A stretch of DNA of 64,000 nucleotides. Source: Paralithodes platypus. Taxonomy: Eukaryota > Arthropoda > Malacostraca > Decapoda > Lithodidae. The translations under genes were made by a program, and so were the position numbers. The notes below the pieces were generated by a model, which saw only the letters and a program-made list of their open reading frames with translations, ran no database searches and had not been told where the DNA came from. The stretch lies in assembly GCA_032716605.1 (NCBI GenBank), contig CM064501.1, positions 21,162,734 through 21,226,733 on the forward strand. Direction: 5' to 3'. This document shows, one piece after another, positions 52,895-63,869 of the stretch (position 1 is the stretch's first letter; the number at the start of each line of letters is the position of its first letter).

Positions 52895-53410
52895 GTGTTT
52901 GCGTCGATTGCCAAACAACTCCATGACCTCACACACAAAGATGAACCATTCAAATGGATCGACGAACGATTGCAAGCTTTCCAAACGCTAAATGATGCAT
53001 TAACATCAACACCGGTTGTAACTTTTCCCAATTATGATCATCTTTTCCGCTTGTATATGGATGTTTTCTTGGTTGGTATTAGCGCGGTTTTAGCACAAGT
53101 CGTGGACAACAAGGAACACATCGGTGCATGTGCCAGTCCTACCTTGAACCAAGCGGAACCGAATTACGCAGCTACGAAACGCGAATATCTAGGTATGATA
53201 TGGGCACTACAACCCTTCCGCTCCTATCTACTAGGTGCCAAATTAACCCTGATAATAACAGACCACCACGCATTGCAATGGCTCCGCACCTCCCAGACCA
53301 CAAACGCCCTTATCATGAGATGGAGAGAAACACTTGAAGAATTCAACTTTGAAATTGCGTACCATCCACGCAAACTCCACACAAACGCGGACGCCCTCTC
53401 CCGCCTACCA
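52895..53410 (+). pseudogene. Gypsy-type RNase H
   Basis: Continues the pol frame: LYMDVFLVGISAVLAQV (first Asp), NYAATKREYLGMIWAL (Glu), LIITDHHALQWL (Asp), and YHPRKLHTNADALSRLP at the end, the hallmark of gypsy RNase H. Catalytic residues are all present. It is in frame with the integrase that follows. Confidence 0.87.
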
Positions 53411-54160
53411 CCACCATCCCGAACCCTCCCCCAGCCCTCTTTGAACTCATTAACCCCTAGCCACGCAGTGATAGCTTCCGTTAGCTCGTGGGACCTTACC
53501 GTCTACCCAAACTGGCTCAAACCAGATTTCTTCACCTCCCTCACCAAAATTGTCGACTACCTCTATACCGATTCAGGCCACATGGTCCTCAGTCCTGATG
53601 CCGCCAAATCTATGCTCAAAATATTACACCACGGCAACGGGATTCACCTTGGTTACACCAACCTGCTTCAATGTTTTAAAAATGTGTACTGGACCCCCCA
53701 TCCCAACGCGATTGCGAAGGAAACAGTCGATTCTTGTTTCTTGTGTGCCGGTGGTAAAGACATCTCCCGCACACCCGGCCCCTCTGGCTCATTCCAAGCA
53801 ACAATGCCATTGCAATTTCTATCCCTAGACACTGTCAACCCTCTGCCCTCGGTCAACTTATTCAGGTTCATCCTGACTTTCATTGATACCTACTCAAGGT
53901 TCCTCATCGCTATCCCTGTTAAGGAACACAGAGCCAAAGATGTTGCTGACGCCATGCTAACACATGTTTTTCCTAATTTCGGCCTTGCCCAGACCTTGCA
54001 TACTGATAACGCCCTCAAATATTCCGGAAAAGCCTGGGAGGAACTCTCTCGCCTCATGGGTTTCAAGATATCACATTCCTCCATTCTGGCCTAAAGGGAA
54101 CGTGGTGTGCGAGAGAAGTCATCGTTCCATCAACAATATAATTATAACAAAATGACCTTG
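53411..54160 (+). pseudogene. Gypsy-type integrase, core
   Basis: A zinc-binding-like start (HHGNGIHLGYTN and DSCFLCAGG) is followed by the catalytic core: MPLQFLSLDTVNPLPSV with the first Asp, FIDTYSRFLIAIPVKE, and LHTDNALKYSGKAWEE with the second Asp. The frame is broken at 54094 and the third acidic residue lies in the next frame as CERSHRSINN. So the D,D,E triad can be traced across one frameshift. Confidence 0.85.
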
Positions 54161-54442
54161 CCACCCAATCCAAAAACTGGCCTAAACAGCTAAAAATTAT
54201 TCAGTGAAGCTTAAATTCCACCCCAAAAGACGACGGTATTACGCCGCACGAGTGAGTATTTGGATCGCCCATGTTGTACTACCTAACTGCTACGGTACCT
54301 AATTAGCGCTCCTGCGCCCTACCTTGACCCCCAACCCACCATCACCCATGTCAAGTCTTGTCTCAGGCAACTCCAAGCCTGTCAAAATCTCCACACAGAC
54401 GCTCTCCTTGCCCGCAATCCGCATCACATAAACGACACCATC

Positions 54443-54775
54443 ATGATAGCGAATTTCCCCATCACCAACAAACTCCAACCAAATTTCTTGGGCCCATTCC
54501 CCGTCATTAATGTGCCGAATCTGTACCAGGTAATCGTCGGTCACAATGGCAAAACAAAAACAATACGTAATTGCCATGTCCGCCGGGTGTCCAAGACAGC
54601 CACCCATCCCCCTTCTCGGCCTCCTCTCACCCAACCCCCCTTTTCTGGCCTCCCTGAGCCGCGGCTCTTCCACTTTGCCAACCCAACTCCTCCCCCTACA
54701 CTCCCTAATATCTCAATACCTCCCCCCTCTCCGTCCTCTCCCTGCCTTCACCTAGGGATAGAGGTTGTACGATGA
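54443..54775 (+). pseudogene. Gypsy-type integrase, C-terminal end
   Basis: KLQPNFLGPFPVINVPNLYQ then VIVGHNGKTKTIRNCHVRRV is the GPF-type, SH3-like C-terminal domain of gypsy integrases. It continues into a Pro-rich tail and stops at 54775, in contact with the polypurine tract. Confidence 0.78.
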
Positions 54776-54963
54776 AGGGGTGGGAGGGTGTCAGAACTCA
54801 GATAAAATAACGGGGTTGGACAACACTCAATATTTTACTTTAAGTTCGATAATTCATCAATAACAATTTAGTTTACATTTCATTATCAAATAAACTTCTT
54901 TTGTGTCTCAATGTTTAATTAGTATCTAAAGTTTGATAGTGTTGTTCAAAACCAACCTGTACA

Positions 54964-55246
<283 letters not shown>

Positions 55247-55350
55247 AATAGTTTTCCGTTTCCAAAGCAGGCTTTATCAAACTGGTTATATTATGCGTAG
55301 AATTCACCCCGTTCACGTTCATCAAGCAAAAATTCCAACAACACGGTGGG

Positions 55351-55422
55351 CTTTATTTTCTTTTATGTGAATGAAGGAGACGAAAGGCAAAACTGCCTGT
55401 GACGAGTGCCTCCCACGGAGTT
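55351..55422 (-). mobile_element. Jockey-type LINE 3' tail fragment
   Basis: TTTTATGTGAATGAAGGAGA and GACGAGTGCCTCCCAC are the reverse complement of the family's last ~70 bp. A tiny 5'-truncated insertion. Confidence 0.7.
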
Positions 55423-55735
55423 ACAACGGGTACACCTCTTATTGGTGTATTATCTTCACTGTTCATGGAAACGCTAGAAAAAGACAAATTTAATGACATA
55501 ATCAGCGAAGAGACACTATGGTACCGGAACGTAAACGACATTATAATTATTACCCCAAGTCACACATACATTCACGATATCCTGAGGAAAATCAACAACG
55601 TATGTGAAAGCATCCAATTCTCTGTGGAGGAGGAAAAAGGAGGAAAATTGCCATTTCTAGAGACCATAATATGGAGAGGTGAGCAACATGCAAAATTCTC
55701 CGTACTTTCCATACTTTTGTTTTGTTTTTCGATAT
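55423..55735 (+). pseudogene. Penelope-like element RT fragment
   Basis: About 95 codons reading GTPLIGVLSSLFMETLEKDK, then LWYRNVNDIIII at the catalytic box, then SIQFSVEEEKGGKLPFLETI. The GxPLxxxLxxLxME block, the catalytic box followed by a short helix, and ExGGKLPFLD-type wording are those of Penelope-like RTs. The catalytic YVDD is changed to NVND, so it is inactive. No GIY-YIG endonuclease is visible. Bounded by Jockey-type LINE fragments. Confidence 0.78.
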
Positions 55736-55744
55736 TCCCTTGTA

Positions 55745-56880
55745 TAAGAGTCTGGCACAAATCTCTAATTTCTACACTACCCTCTTTCGGTTCCTATCCC
55801 TCCATCTGTGCCTTAATCTCTAATTTCGTTTCTGGCTGTTCCATAGCTGCGGTTGTGGTCGGCCATCGTTCACTTCCCCATCCTATCAACTCCGGTGTTC
55901 CTCAGGGTTCTGTCCTATCTCCAATTCTCTTTCTTACATTCATTAATGATCTTTTCAACTGTACCTCCAGTCCTATTCATTCATATGCTGACAATTAGTT
56001 TTTCACAACACCCTAGCATGCAATCACTCAAAAACTCACGCAATGAATCCATATAACAGTTATCTTTTGATCTGTCAACCATTTCTAATTGGGGCAGAGG
56101 TAATCTTGTTGCTTTCAATGCTTCTAAAACCTAATTTATCCATTTATCTACCCGTCAAGAACTCCCACAGGACTTTCCCTTATACTTCAAAAATACAAAA
56201 ATCAACCCTTCATCTGCTCTCAGTATTCTTGGTGTCTCTTTTTCTTCTGCTCTCTCTTGGAAAGACCATATTACCACTCTTGCTAAAACGGCTTCCTAGA
56301 AGTTGGGTGTGCTCAACCGCCTCAAGAGGTTCTTTACCCCTGCAAAGCTTCTTGCTCTGTACATGGTCACAGTGCGTTCATGTATTACGGTAAGTATTGT
56401 TCGCATGTGTGGGGAGGATCTTCTCACATAGCACTTCTAGACAAAGTAGAAAATATAGCCTTTCATCTCTTAAACTCACCAAATCTCTGTAATCTCTCTC
56501 TCTTTGCTGCAATGTTGCATCTCTCTCGCTATTCTATTACTATTACAATAATCCGTATTCCTCAGAGCTGTCACAGTGTATACCACCTCCCCTAAGTAGA
56601 GCACATAACACCCATCTTGCCACACAATCCCACCCCTACTCTGTGCAGCTCTTAAACCCAAGAGTGAAATGATATTCCCAATCTTTCTTCTATTCAACAG
56701 CTCATGAGCTCTGGACCTCTCTCCCTGAATTCAACTTTGCCTCATCTTACGACTTAAATTGCTTCAAAATCTGTGTGTCCAGGCATTTTGACTCAAACAT
56801 CCCTTGATTCTGGCACTTTCAACTCTGGGGGAGGCATTCGTCACAGGCAGTTTTGCATTTTGCCTCCCTCATCCTAAAAG
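55745..56880 (+). mobile_element. Jockey-type LINE copy 5, 5' truncated
   Basis: Starts at the VWHKSLIS block of the RT, continues GVPQGSVLSPILFLTFINDL, then HSYADN with the second catalytic Asp changed and a stop. A deletion after that and several shifts follow. The C-terminal region (VWGGSSHIALLDKVE) and 3' UTR are recognisable up to 56880. Non-functional. Confidence 0.85.
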
Positions 56881-57189
56881 AAAACAAACATTGTTGCAAG
56901 GTTTTCATTTTCCGTGCAGCTACCAAACCTATAATAGTTCAATTTATACAGAATTCTATTATTCAATTATCATTCAAATTACTTCATAAGTATCCAGTCC
57001 GCTCGGCGCATATCTCTGCGTTTAGGAACACCCACCATGAATACGCGCGTTGCGGTTTGAAGCCTGGAAAAGTTAAGTTGTGCAGGGCAAAGGCAAGGTG
57101 CCAACTAGGCACCCTGTTGGCAAGTCTACATCTCTGTATCAAGACGAAGACTGCAGAGAGGTGAACAAAAAAAGGGGGAATGCATTTCC
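56881..57189. other. No gene seen
   Basis: About 300 bp without a recognisable frame. It may belong to the gypsy-type remnant that follows. Confidence 0.4.
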
Positions 57190-57510
57190 AAAACCTGTTT
57201 ATCCTGAGATTGATGGCTGTTTCAAAGGACTAGGGGTAGTTCTATCGCAATAATTTGCAAGAAAGTGACGCCCAACTGCCTATGCTAGAAGAGGTTTAAA
57301 GGGGCCTGAGAAAACATGCAGAATTATAGCAGCAGGAGATTAGAATTGTTGGCTCTGAGGTGGGTCATTACTGATAACTTCAAAGATTATCTAATTGAAA
57401 GGAAATTTACAGTTTTAACAGACAAACATTCCCTTAACATATTTAAACAAAAGCAAAATTGGAGGCTGTGGAACAGAGATGGGTGTCTGATCTGGCTCTC
57501 TTTGACTTTA
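57190..57510 (+). pseudogene. Gypsy-type RNase H remnant (second lineage)
   Basis: IDGCFKGLGVVLSQ (first Asp region), then after frame changes NYSSRRLELLALRWVITDNF, YLIERKFTVLTDKHSLNIFK with Glu and Asp of the active site. The LELLALKW / FTVxTDxxxL pattern belongs to gypsy RNase H of a lineage different from the element at 49.5-55 kb. It is cut at 57510 by a Harbinger-type terminus. Confidence 0.78.
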
Positions 57511-58440
57511 AGGGGCTTTCACACATTCAAGAGTGTGGAACCGAATTGCCAAGAATGGTGATTCCCCGTGAATCGGGGAAAAATGAGTGCAGATAGCAAA
57601 TTAAATCTGAATGCAACCAAATGTAAATGATATATGGTGACAGAGTACTGAGTGTGTTCTTGATGACTCGACGTGAATGCCGAATGCTGTCCAACTTTAA
57701 AATGTTTCAAATTTAACGTTCCTTATTCGGTCCCGACTACAACCCAATATATTTGAATATAACTGAATAACCAATACGAATCAGAGTAGCCTACGTACCG
57801 AATGCAGATGCAAGTGGTGTTGAATGTGTACAACAATACTACCCCTTGCACAGGACACGTCCACACCTAGCCCACGGCCATCACGGCCATTGTGGAGCAA
57901 CGGAAAGGCCAAGGTGGACCACAGGAGGAAATGGAGGGCTTTATGGGCTTTGGGCTGGCAACTCAGATGGACCAAGTTGGTCTGTACAAGCAACTGGTCC
58001 ATGAACTGGAGTTGGAATATGGTAAGGGGTTTCGCCACTTCTGGTGACACTGGGTTTTTTCAAGGAAGTTTTGGCAAGGGTTGGACCTAGAATTGCGAAC
58101 AGGACACCTTTTGGCACAAATCACTGACACCGGCCTTATGTGTAGCCATTACTATTGGTACCTGTCCAGTGTCCAAGGGGAACTAATACAGAAGCCTGCA
58201 GTACAGACACAATATCACTTATTGTACCAGAGACCTATGAGGTGATCTTTCCAAAGCATCAGGCGGAAGTGTTCGCCTGTCCACGGACACCTGAACAGGG
58301 GAAGCAAGTGGCCCAGCAGTTCGCTGTTCGTTGGAAATTTCACCATGCAATTGGTGCCCTTGATGGGAATTGTGTCACTATCAAGTACCCTTCTTCTTCT
58401 TCTTCTTCTTTTTGTGGAGTTGCTGTCCCTTTTCAAGCCA
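57511..58440 (+). pseudogene. PIF/Harbinger-type DNA transposon, transposase remnant
   Basis: Starts at TTA/AGGGGCTTTCACACATT (57508-57526), a Harbinger-style terminal repeat beside a TTA target. Transposase pieces in different frames: YKQLVHELELEYGKGFRHFW, RSLQYRHNI-type sequence, then an open stretch SLIVPETYEVIFPKHQAEVF, QQFAVRWKFHHAIGALDGNC. The last is the first catalytic Asp region of the HARBI1-type DDE nuclease (HHAIGALDG). Sequence after it turns into (TTC)n at 58390 and the rest of the transposase and the 3' terminus are missing. Confidence 0.78.
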
Positions 58441-58486
58441 GCTCACCTATGCACCGGTGACTTCTCCAGAAACAGCTAGAGCTAGA

Positions 58487-58974
58487 TTAACCCTTAATTA
58501 GCGGCGAGCAACATAAGTCGAGTTAAATAAAGCTGGACTATGTGGCGGCGCTCGACATAACTCGAGTGGCAATTTCAGCACGTAATGTGGCTGAGAGAGA
58601 GAGACAAGTGGTGGCAGGAGACTAGCGAGCGTATGACTGCTCCAGACCACCGCGGCGAACCTACTGACACAAATCTCAGCTCCCTCCTCCCTCTCTCACT
58701 CGCTACATACTCAATTATGTACTGAAAGTACCGAATTACCTGCTTTTTGCACTCGCGTTGCACGGTTATTGCAAGAAAACTATCCATCATACAAGGATCG
58801 TTATGGTGTCATTCGAAAGCTCTGTTTATGCCCTTTCAGGGATAGGTACTTGTTTTACGTTCTGGGTCTTATTTAGGCATGAAAATGATCACGTAAACAG
58901 CCCTATTTTGGCTAAAAACACCCCGCTGTGCGGTACACATAAATAAACCGCATAGGCCGCTCGTAAGGTGTTAA
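58487..58974 (+). mobile_element. TTAA-flanked piggyBac-like MITE, 488-bp family, subfamily 2
   Basis: TTAA at 58487-58490 and 58971-58974. Almost identical to 49023-49510 (differences such as CTCGACATAACTCG and TACTGAAAGTACC). It is placed just after the Harbinger remnant. Confidence 0.92.
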
Positions 58975-59159
58975 GAATTAGTTTAGAAAATATGTAGTCA
59001 TAGAAAGGATAGTTAAAGAAAAAGAATTGAAGTATATAGCTTAAGCAGAACTCTCCTCTCCTTATTTCCCCCGCCCCCCCCTCCACCCCCCAATATCTTG
59101 TTTTCTCCTTACCTTAATTTAACTTTTCCCTCTCTACTATTTAATCTCATTTTGTCTTC

Positions 59160-59650
59160 CTCCCCCGCTCTGGTCACCTTCTCCCCCCTCACCCTATTCT
59201 ATTCTATTCCGTTTTCTCTTCTGCCACACCTGCTCCAGGAATCTTTTCACTACCTTCATTCTTTTTCCCATTTCCCCATCTACCCCCTTTTCTGTCCCGA
59301 GACCTAACACAAATGTTACACCCTCATCCTCCTCCTCTTTCTGTTCTTCCCATTCCCTCTCCCCTACCACCCGTTTCAACTCATTTTCCAACCCATCTCT
59401 CTCCTCTGCATACCCCTGGCACTCTGTCACTATATGTTCTATTGTCTCCTCCACTCTCCTCCCTCCACACCTCACACTGTAGACACTCTTTCACCCCCCC
59501 CCCCATTCCACCTCCATGTTCTCCTATTTGTCTCTAATGCTCCTGCCCTAGCCTTAAACAGTAGTTCAGCTCCCCAACTTCCGTCATAGAACTTTTTTTT
59601 TCTCGGTCTCCCCTTGCTTCTATATCTTATCAGTGTACTTTTCTTCTCCA
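59160..59650 (-). pseudogene. LINE RT C-terminal remnant with Cys-His motif
   Basis: Minus-strand frames read KKSTLIRYRSKGRPRKKKFY, LLFKARAGALETNRRTWRWN, then MRCGGRRVEETIEHIVTECQ and YAEERDGLENELKRVVG. The FYDGS...LLFKARxxxLExNxRxWRW and CxxCxxxEETxEHxxxxC pattern is a C-terminal zinc-knuckle-like region of a LINE RT, of a lineage not otherwise present. Two frames, no RT core. Confidence 0.6.
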
Positions 59651-60314
59651 TATTTCTCTTCCATTCCTGTCTTCCTACTTCCTTCACTCGAGCCCGACGC
59701 GCCAACCCGCCAACAGCACTTCGCTCTCGCTGCTCGAAATTTGACCATAACTTGAGTACTCCATTACTCATCCCCTTATTTGTTTGCATGAGCTGTAGCT
59801 AAGCTCTAGGTTAACTACCCTGTAGTTGCTTTGCATATAATTTTGCTGTGTTTTGACTGATAAACGTTTGTTTATCGAGACTGCTTTTGTGTACATTTGT
59901 ACCGGTTAGTGACGACCGACGCTCTAAAGTAAACAAACTATTTGCTTGTTTCATATTATAAAGTTCTAGCACTTATTGTAGATATTTTAGCCCTCACTGT
60001 AGTTAAGTGCTTAGCAAACCACCCAGTAGTTATCTTGTATGACATTGTACTGTAGTTTTGACTGATAAACGTTTGTTTTTCAAAATTATATTTGTCAAGT
60101 TAGTAGAGACGCCGCCGATACCAGCGCAACCTGTGTACGCATAAACAAACCCTCTTCTTGTATTTTATATATCAAAGTCTAGCCAATACTGTACTTGGTT
60201 GAACTTTTTATCTTGGTTATCTATATAAATCGCACACACTAACATTTGTCAAGATAGTTTTAATATTGTGTTAGAATAATTTAGTTACTGTGATACTTTT
60301 TGATAGCCTATTTA

Positions 60315-60802
60315 TTAACCCTTCTTTAGCGGCCTATGCGGTTTATTTATATGTACCGCCCAGCGGGGTGTTTTTAGCCAAAATAGGGCTGTTTACGTGA
60401 TCATTTTCATGCCTAAATAAGACCCAGAACGTAAAACAAGTATCTATCCCTGAAAGGGCATAAACAGAGCTTTCGAATGACACCATAACGATCCTTGTAT
60501 GATGGATAGTTTTCTTGCAATAACCGTGCAACGCGAGTGCAAAAAGCATGTAATTCGGTACTTTCCCCATATAATTCAGTATGTAGCGAGTGAGAGAGGG
60601 AGGAGGGAGCTGAGATTCGTGTCAGTAGGTTCGCCGCGGTGGTCTGGAGCAGTCATACGCTCGCTAGTCTCCTGCCACCACTTGTCTCTCTCTCTCAGCA
60701 ACATTACGTGCTGAAATTGCCACTCGACCTATGTCGAGCGCCGCCACATAGTCCAGCTTTATTAAAAACGACTTATGTGGTGAGCCGCTTTTTAAGGGTT
60801 AA
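60315..60802 (-). mobile_element. TTAA-flanked piggyBac-like MITE, 488-bp family, reverse
   Basis: TTAA at 60315-60318 and 60799-60802. Both termini read TTAACCCTT then AGCGGC after 4-5 variable bases, the best terminal symmetry in the family. Interior is the reverse complement of subfamily 2, inserted in the 5' UTR of CR1-like copy C. Confidence 0.92.
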
Positions 60803-60924
60803 TCCCATTTCAGATACTTGTCACCATAATAATAGGCCTCTCACACTCTTGCCAGGGATATTACTAACTCCATTATTATTAGCATTGTGTCGACCACTGT
60901 ATAAACTAATATACAGGCTTTAGC

Positions 60925-61675
60925 CTAACTGTGTCATACTGCTAACATAATTTTATTTTTATTTTCAGGCATAAAATTGTATTCTAGTGCTAACATATTC
61001 TTTTTGTGATCAACATATTCTGTTTGTGATTTACAGGCATTAATTGTACCATATTGCTAACCAATATTTTTTGTTACTGTACTGTATACTGCTTTCCAGT
61101 TTTCTCACTAGGCTAAATTAACCCTCTCCCACTTTTTTTTCCCAGTAAATTTTGTAACAAATCACTATTCCATTTACAATTTTCAGGCTTTAACTGTGTC
61201 ATACTGCTAACATCATTTTTTTTTTATATATTCAGGCATAAATTGTGTTCTTGTGATTAACATATTCTTTTTGTGATTTACAGGCATTACTTGTACCATA
61301 TTGCTAACAAATATTTTTTGTTACTGTACTGTATACTGTTTTCCAGTTTTCTCACTAGGCTACATTAACCCTCTCCCACTTTTTTTTCCAGTAAATTTTG
61401 TAACAAATTTCTAGTCCATTTGTGATTTTCAGGCTTTAACTGTGTCATACTGCTAACATAATTTTTTTTTTCAGGCATAAATTGTGTTCTATTGCTAATA
61501 TATTGTTTGTGATTTACAGGCATATTAATTTTATCATATTGCTAACAAAAGTTTGTGTGATTTTCAGGAATTAATTGTATCACATTGCTAAAATACATTT
61601 TTGTGATTTTCAGGCTTTAATTGTACCATTTTGCTACCATAAATTTGTGTGATTTTCAGGCATATTGTGATTATA
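60925..61675 (+). repeat. 5' UTR repeats of CR1-like copy C (~50-250 bp periods)
   Basis: Repeated modules TTTTCAGGC(A/T)TAAATTGTG, TTTGTGATTTACAGGCATTA and ACTGTACTGTATACTG recur in a nested way, including a larger duplication (61083-61260 like 61325-61480). The last unit ends five bases before the ORF1 ATG. They differ in sequence from the 5' UTR repeats of copy A. Confidence 0.78.
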
Positions 61676-61680
61676 TCATC

Positions 61681-62679
61681 ATGGCGCCGCAACGAACCTG
61701 CACGAGTTGTTCCGGTAAATTTGGCCCTACCATGTTTGTTGATACTGATGTCCAAATTTGTAGATTTTGCCAGCTCCGAGAGAAGATTGCGGATGAATTG
61801 AATGCAGCTCACCGCAAGATCGATGCCCTGACTACGAAGCTTGAATCCCTTCAAGAATTTGCCACACTCAACGTAGGAGTGCCCTCGGCCCAAGAAACCA
61901 CTACGATGTCAACCGCCATTCCAGTGCATACAGTACCGGTACCGGTACCCACACCAGCAGCTACCTTAGATGTTGCAGAAAATAAAAATGACTCTACTCT
62001 CACTCCCCCCCAGGACAATTTTCAGTTAGTGAGAAACAATGTGCATCCCCGTACCAGTACCAGGAAGGTCATCCCGACAACATGCCAAAACCTCTTCAAA
62101 ATTCTGGCTATTGACGAGGGAGAGGAAACGGAAGAAGTTCGGCTTGTCGGCGACTCCATGGTCCGTGGCCAACTAACCGAGTTCTGCGCCAGGGCACCCA
62201 GGACCAGAAAGCGATTCTGTATCCCAGGTGGCGGCGTGGACGACATTGTCGCGGCTGTGGAAGAGGTTTCCAGGCTCGCCCCCGCAAGCACTACGTACAT
62301 CATCCACGTTGGATCTAACGATGTCCAACGGACGCGGTCAGAGGAACTACTTTCCAAGTACCGGCGGCTGATCAGGTCCTTCAAGGAAAAATCTAATAGA
62401 ATCTTAATTTCAGGAATTGTTCCCCGGATTGATGTAGAAAACCGATTCTACAATATAGCTACCAGTACAAATCGCCGACTAGCCAAACTCTGCAGGGAGG
62501 AGGACATCGGCTTTGTCGACACGTGGGATCATTTTTACTATGATAAATCTTTGTTTTCAGGAGATGGTGTACATCTCAATGAAGTAGGAGCTGCACGTCT
62601 TGGTCATCTGCTGAACGATGCAGTCAAGGATTTCCGTTCAAAAAACGGGGTCAACCAGACCCCAGACAGGGTAGTGTAA
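61681..62679 (+). CDS. CR1-like ORF1: zinc ribbon plus SGNH esterase domain
   Basis: An intact 332-codon ORF from ATG 61681 (ATCATGG context). The frame is open further upstream but only with 5' UTR repeat sequence. Zinc-ribbon pairs C7-C10 (CTSC) and C27-C30 (CRFC), helical KIDALTTKLESLQEF, a Thr/Pro-rich linker, then SGNH blocks LVGDSMVRGQ (Ser nucleophile near residue 159), IPGGGVDD, HVGSNDVQRT, and SGDGVHLNEVG. It is about 70 percent identical by eye to the copy A protein, with conserved ENRFYNIATSTNRRLAKLCR. Copies A and C both keep this ORF intact while ORF2 is broken. Confidence 0.9.
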   Translation: MAPQRTCTSCSGKFGPTMFVDTDVQICRFCQLREKIADELNAAHRKIDALTTKLESLQEFATLNVGVPSAQETTTMSTAIPVHTVPVPVPTPAATLDVAENKNDSTLTPPQDNFQLVRNNVHPRTSTRKVIPTTCQNLFKILAIDEGEETEEVRLVGDSMVRGQLTEFCARAPRTRKRFCIPGGGVDDIVAAVEEVSRLAPASTTYIIHVGSNDVQRTRSEELLSKYRRLIRSFKEKSNRILISGIVPRIDVENRFYNIATSTNRRLAKLCREEDIGFVDTWDHFYYDKSLFSGDGVHLNEVGAARLGHLLNDAVKDFRSKNGVNQTPDRVV

Positions 62680-62846
62680 GTCAAATACGAACTGAAAAGT
62701 CAGACAATGCACAATCGGTAACATCCAACTCTAATACTCTTAAGGTGTTTTATGTAAATGCTCGTAGCATACGCAATAAATTTTCAGATCTAGAGGAAAT
62801 CGTGTTTACAGAACATTACGATATAATCGGCATTACTGAATCTTGG

Positions 62847-63292
62847 TTAACCCGTGGATCCCCGGCTAGTTTTGTAATGTTTGCGCACCAGAACCCGGCC
62901 GGTTTTCAAAAAATTGTTTTATTCCAGAAACAATAGCGAATGGGTTAGGAATGAAGGAAAAACCACGAAAAACCGCTCAAAAAGCTTAACAAATGGTCCT
63001 ACAGAGCCCCCGAAAACGGATTTTACAAGAGTAAAAAATTGAAGGCAATTATCCCAAAAAACCAGGTTATTGCGCGCTCGCGCGCATGCACGTGGACTTT
63101 GAGAGTTTTCAACCATCGGCACGGTTGCGTGGGATACGTACACAGTTCCCATACAAATCTGAGCCCTCTTGAGTGGCTACACCTGAGGTTACGGTCGGCG
63201 CAATTAGGGTGACGCGTCAGGCGCGTCTCTGGGGCTGTGCGTTACATACATCGCCGATACGTCAGACGCGTCGCTGGGGCTGTACGGGTTAA
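62847..63292. mobile_element. TTAA-flanked piggyBac-like MITE, second family
   Basis: TTAA at 62847-62850 and 63289-63292. Termini TTAACCCGTGGATCCCCGGC and, from the other end, TTAACCCGTACAGCCCCAGC. The interior is unrelated to the 488-bp family. Near the right end GTCAGRCGCGTCKCTGGGGC is tandemly repeated twice (about 63215-63240 and 63261-63282). Confidence 0.86.
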
Positions 63293-63452
63293 ATACGGAA
63301 GACAGAGACTTTTTAGCCGAATATACGCATCCTGGTTATACAATGTTTGAGAAAAGTCGGATCAATAGAAATGGAGGAGTTCTGTTTTTTATAAAGGAAA
63401 GTCTTAATCCTGTCTTAATGTCAAAACCTCAAATTGCGAATATAGACATATC

Positions 63453-63869
63453 TTACCCTTAAAGAGCGGCGTGCAACATAAGTCGAGTTAAAGAAACTGG
63501 CAAAAAACGGGTGAAAAATGGGTGAAAATCGAGTGAAAATGGGTGGAACAGTAATGAACCATACGTCCGACATCTGTGGCCTCCCGGCCCACACTAACTC
63601 CAGTTCCCCCACCGCACGGGAGGATGACAGTGTGACCAATAGTTCGCTAACAGTGAACAATGTAGCAAAATCCGCTAAACTTCCATCTTTGAGGTAACAC
63701 TGTCAGTGCTCCACGAGTGCTACGTAGCTGTATGTGGTGTCATTGTGTAGCGATTTCCACCTAGTTTTCGGCACAATACAGTTCCTTTCATGCTGATGGT
63801 TGATATAGCAGTCAGAATGGCGTGAAAAGGCCCAAAACGGCCACAAACCCCCCGCTATACTAGGGTTAA
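63453..63869. mobile_element. TTAA-flanked piggyBac-like MITE, hybrid-like third form
   Basis: Left edge TTACCCTTAAAGAGCGGC (one A of TTAA lost) then CAACATAAGTCGAGTTAAA as in the 488-bp family. The interior differs (AAAACGGGTGAAAAATGGGT, repeats) and the right edge is CGCTATACTAGGGTTAA. So it shares one end with the 488-bp family and little else. Confidence 0.78.

Larger units (their letters stand above)
49511..54960 (+). mobile_element. Ty3/gypsy-type LTR retrotransposon, decayed
   Basis: Gene order gag, protease, RT, RNase H, integrase on the plus strand fits Ty3/gypsy. A primer-binding-like TGGTGGCAGCAGTG lies at 50254-50267, directly before gag. A purine tract AAGGGGTGGGAGGG at 54774-54787 is followed by TGTCAGAACTC, the likely start of the 3' LTR, which is cut by (TA)n at about 54961. 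The 5' LTR should end near 50250 and may occupy 49511-50250, but its start does not match the available 170 bp of 3' LTR, so LTR borders are unproven. No envelope gene seen. Many frameshifts; inactive. Confidence 0.85.
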
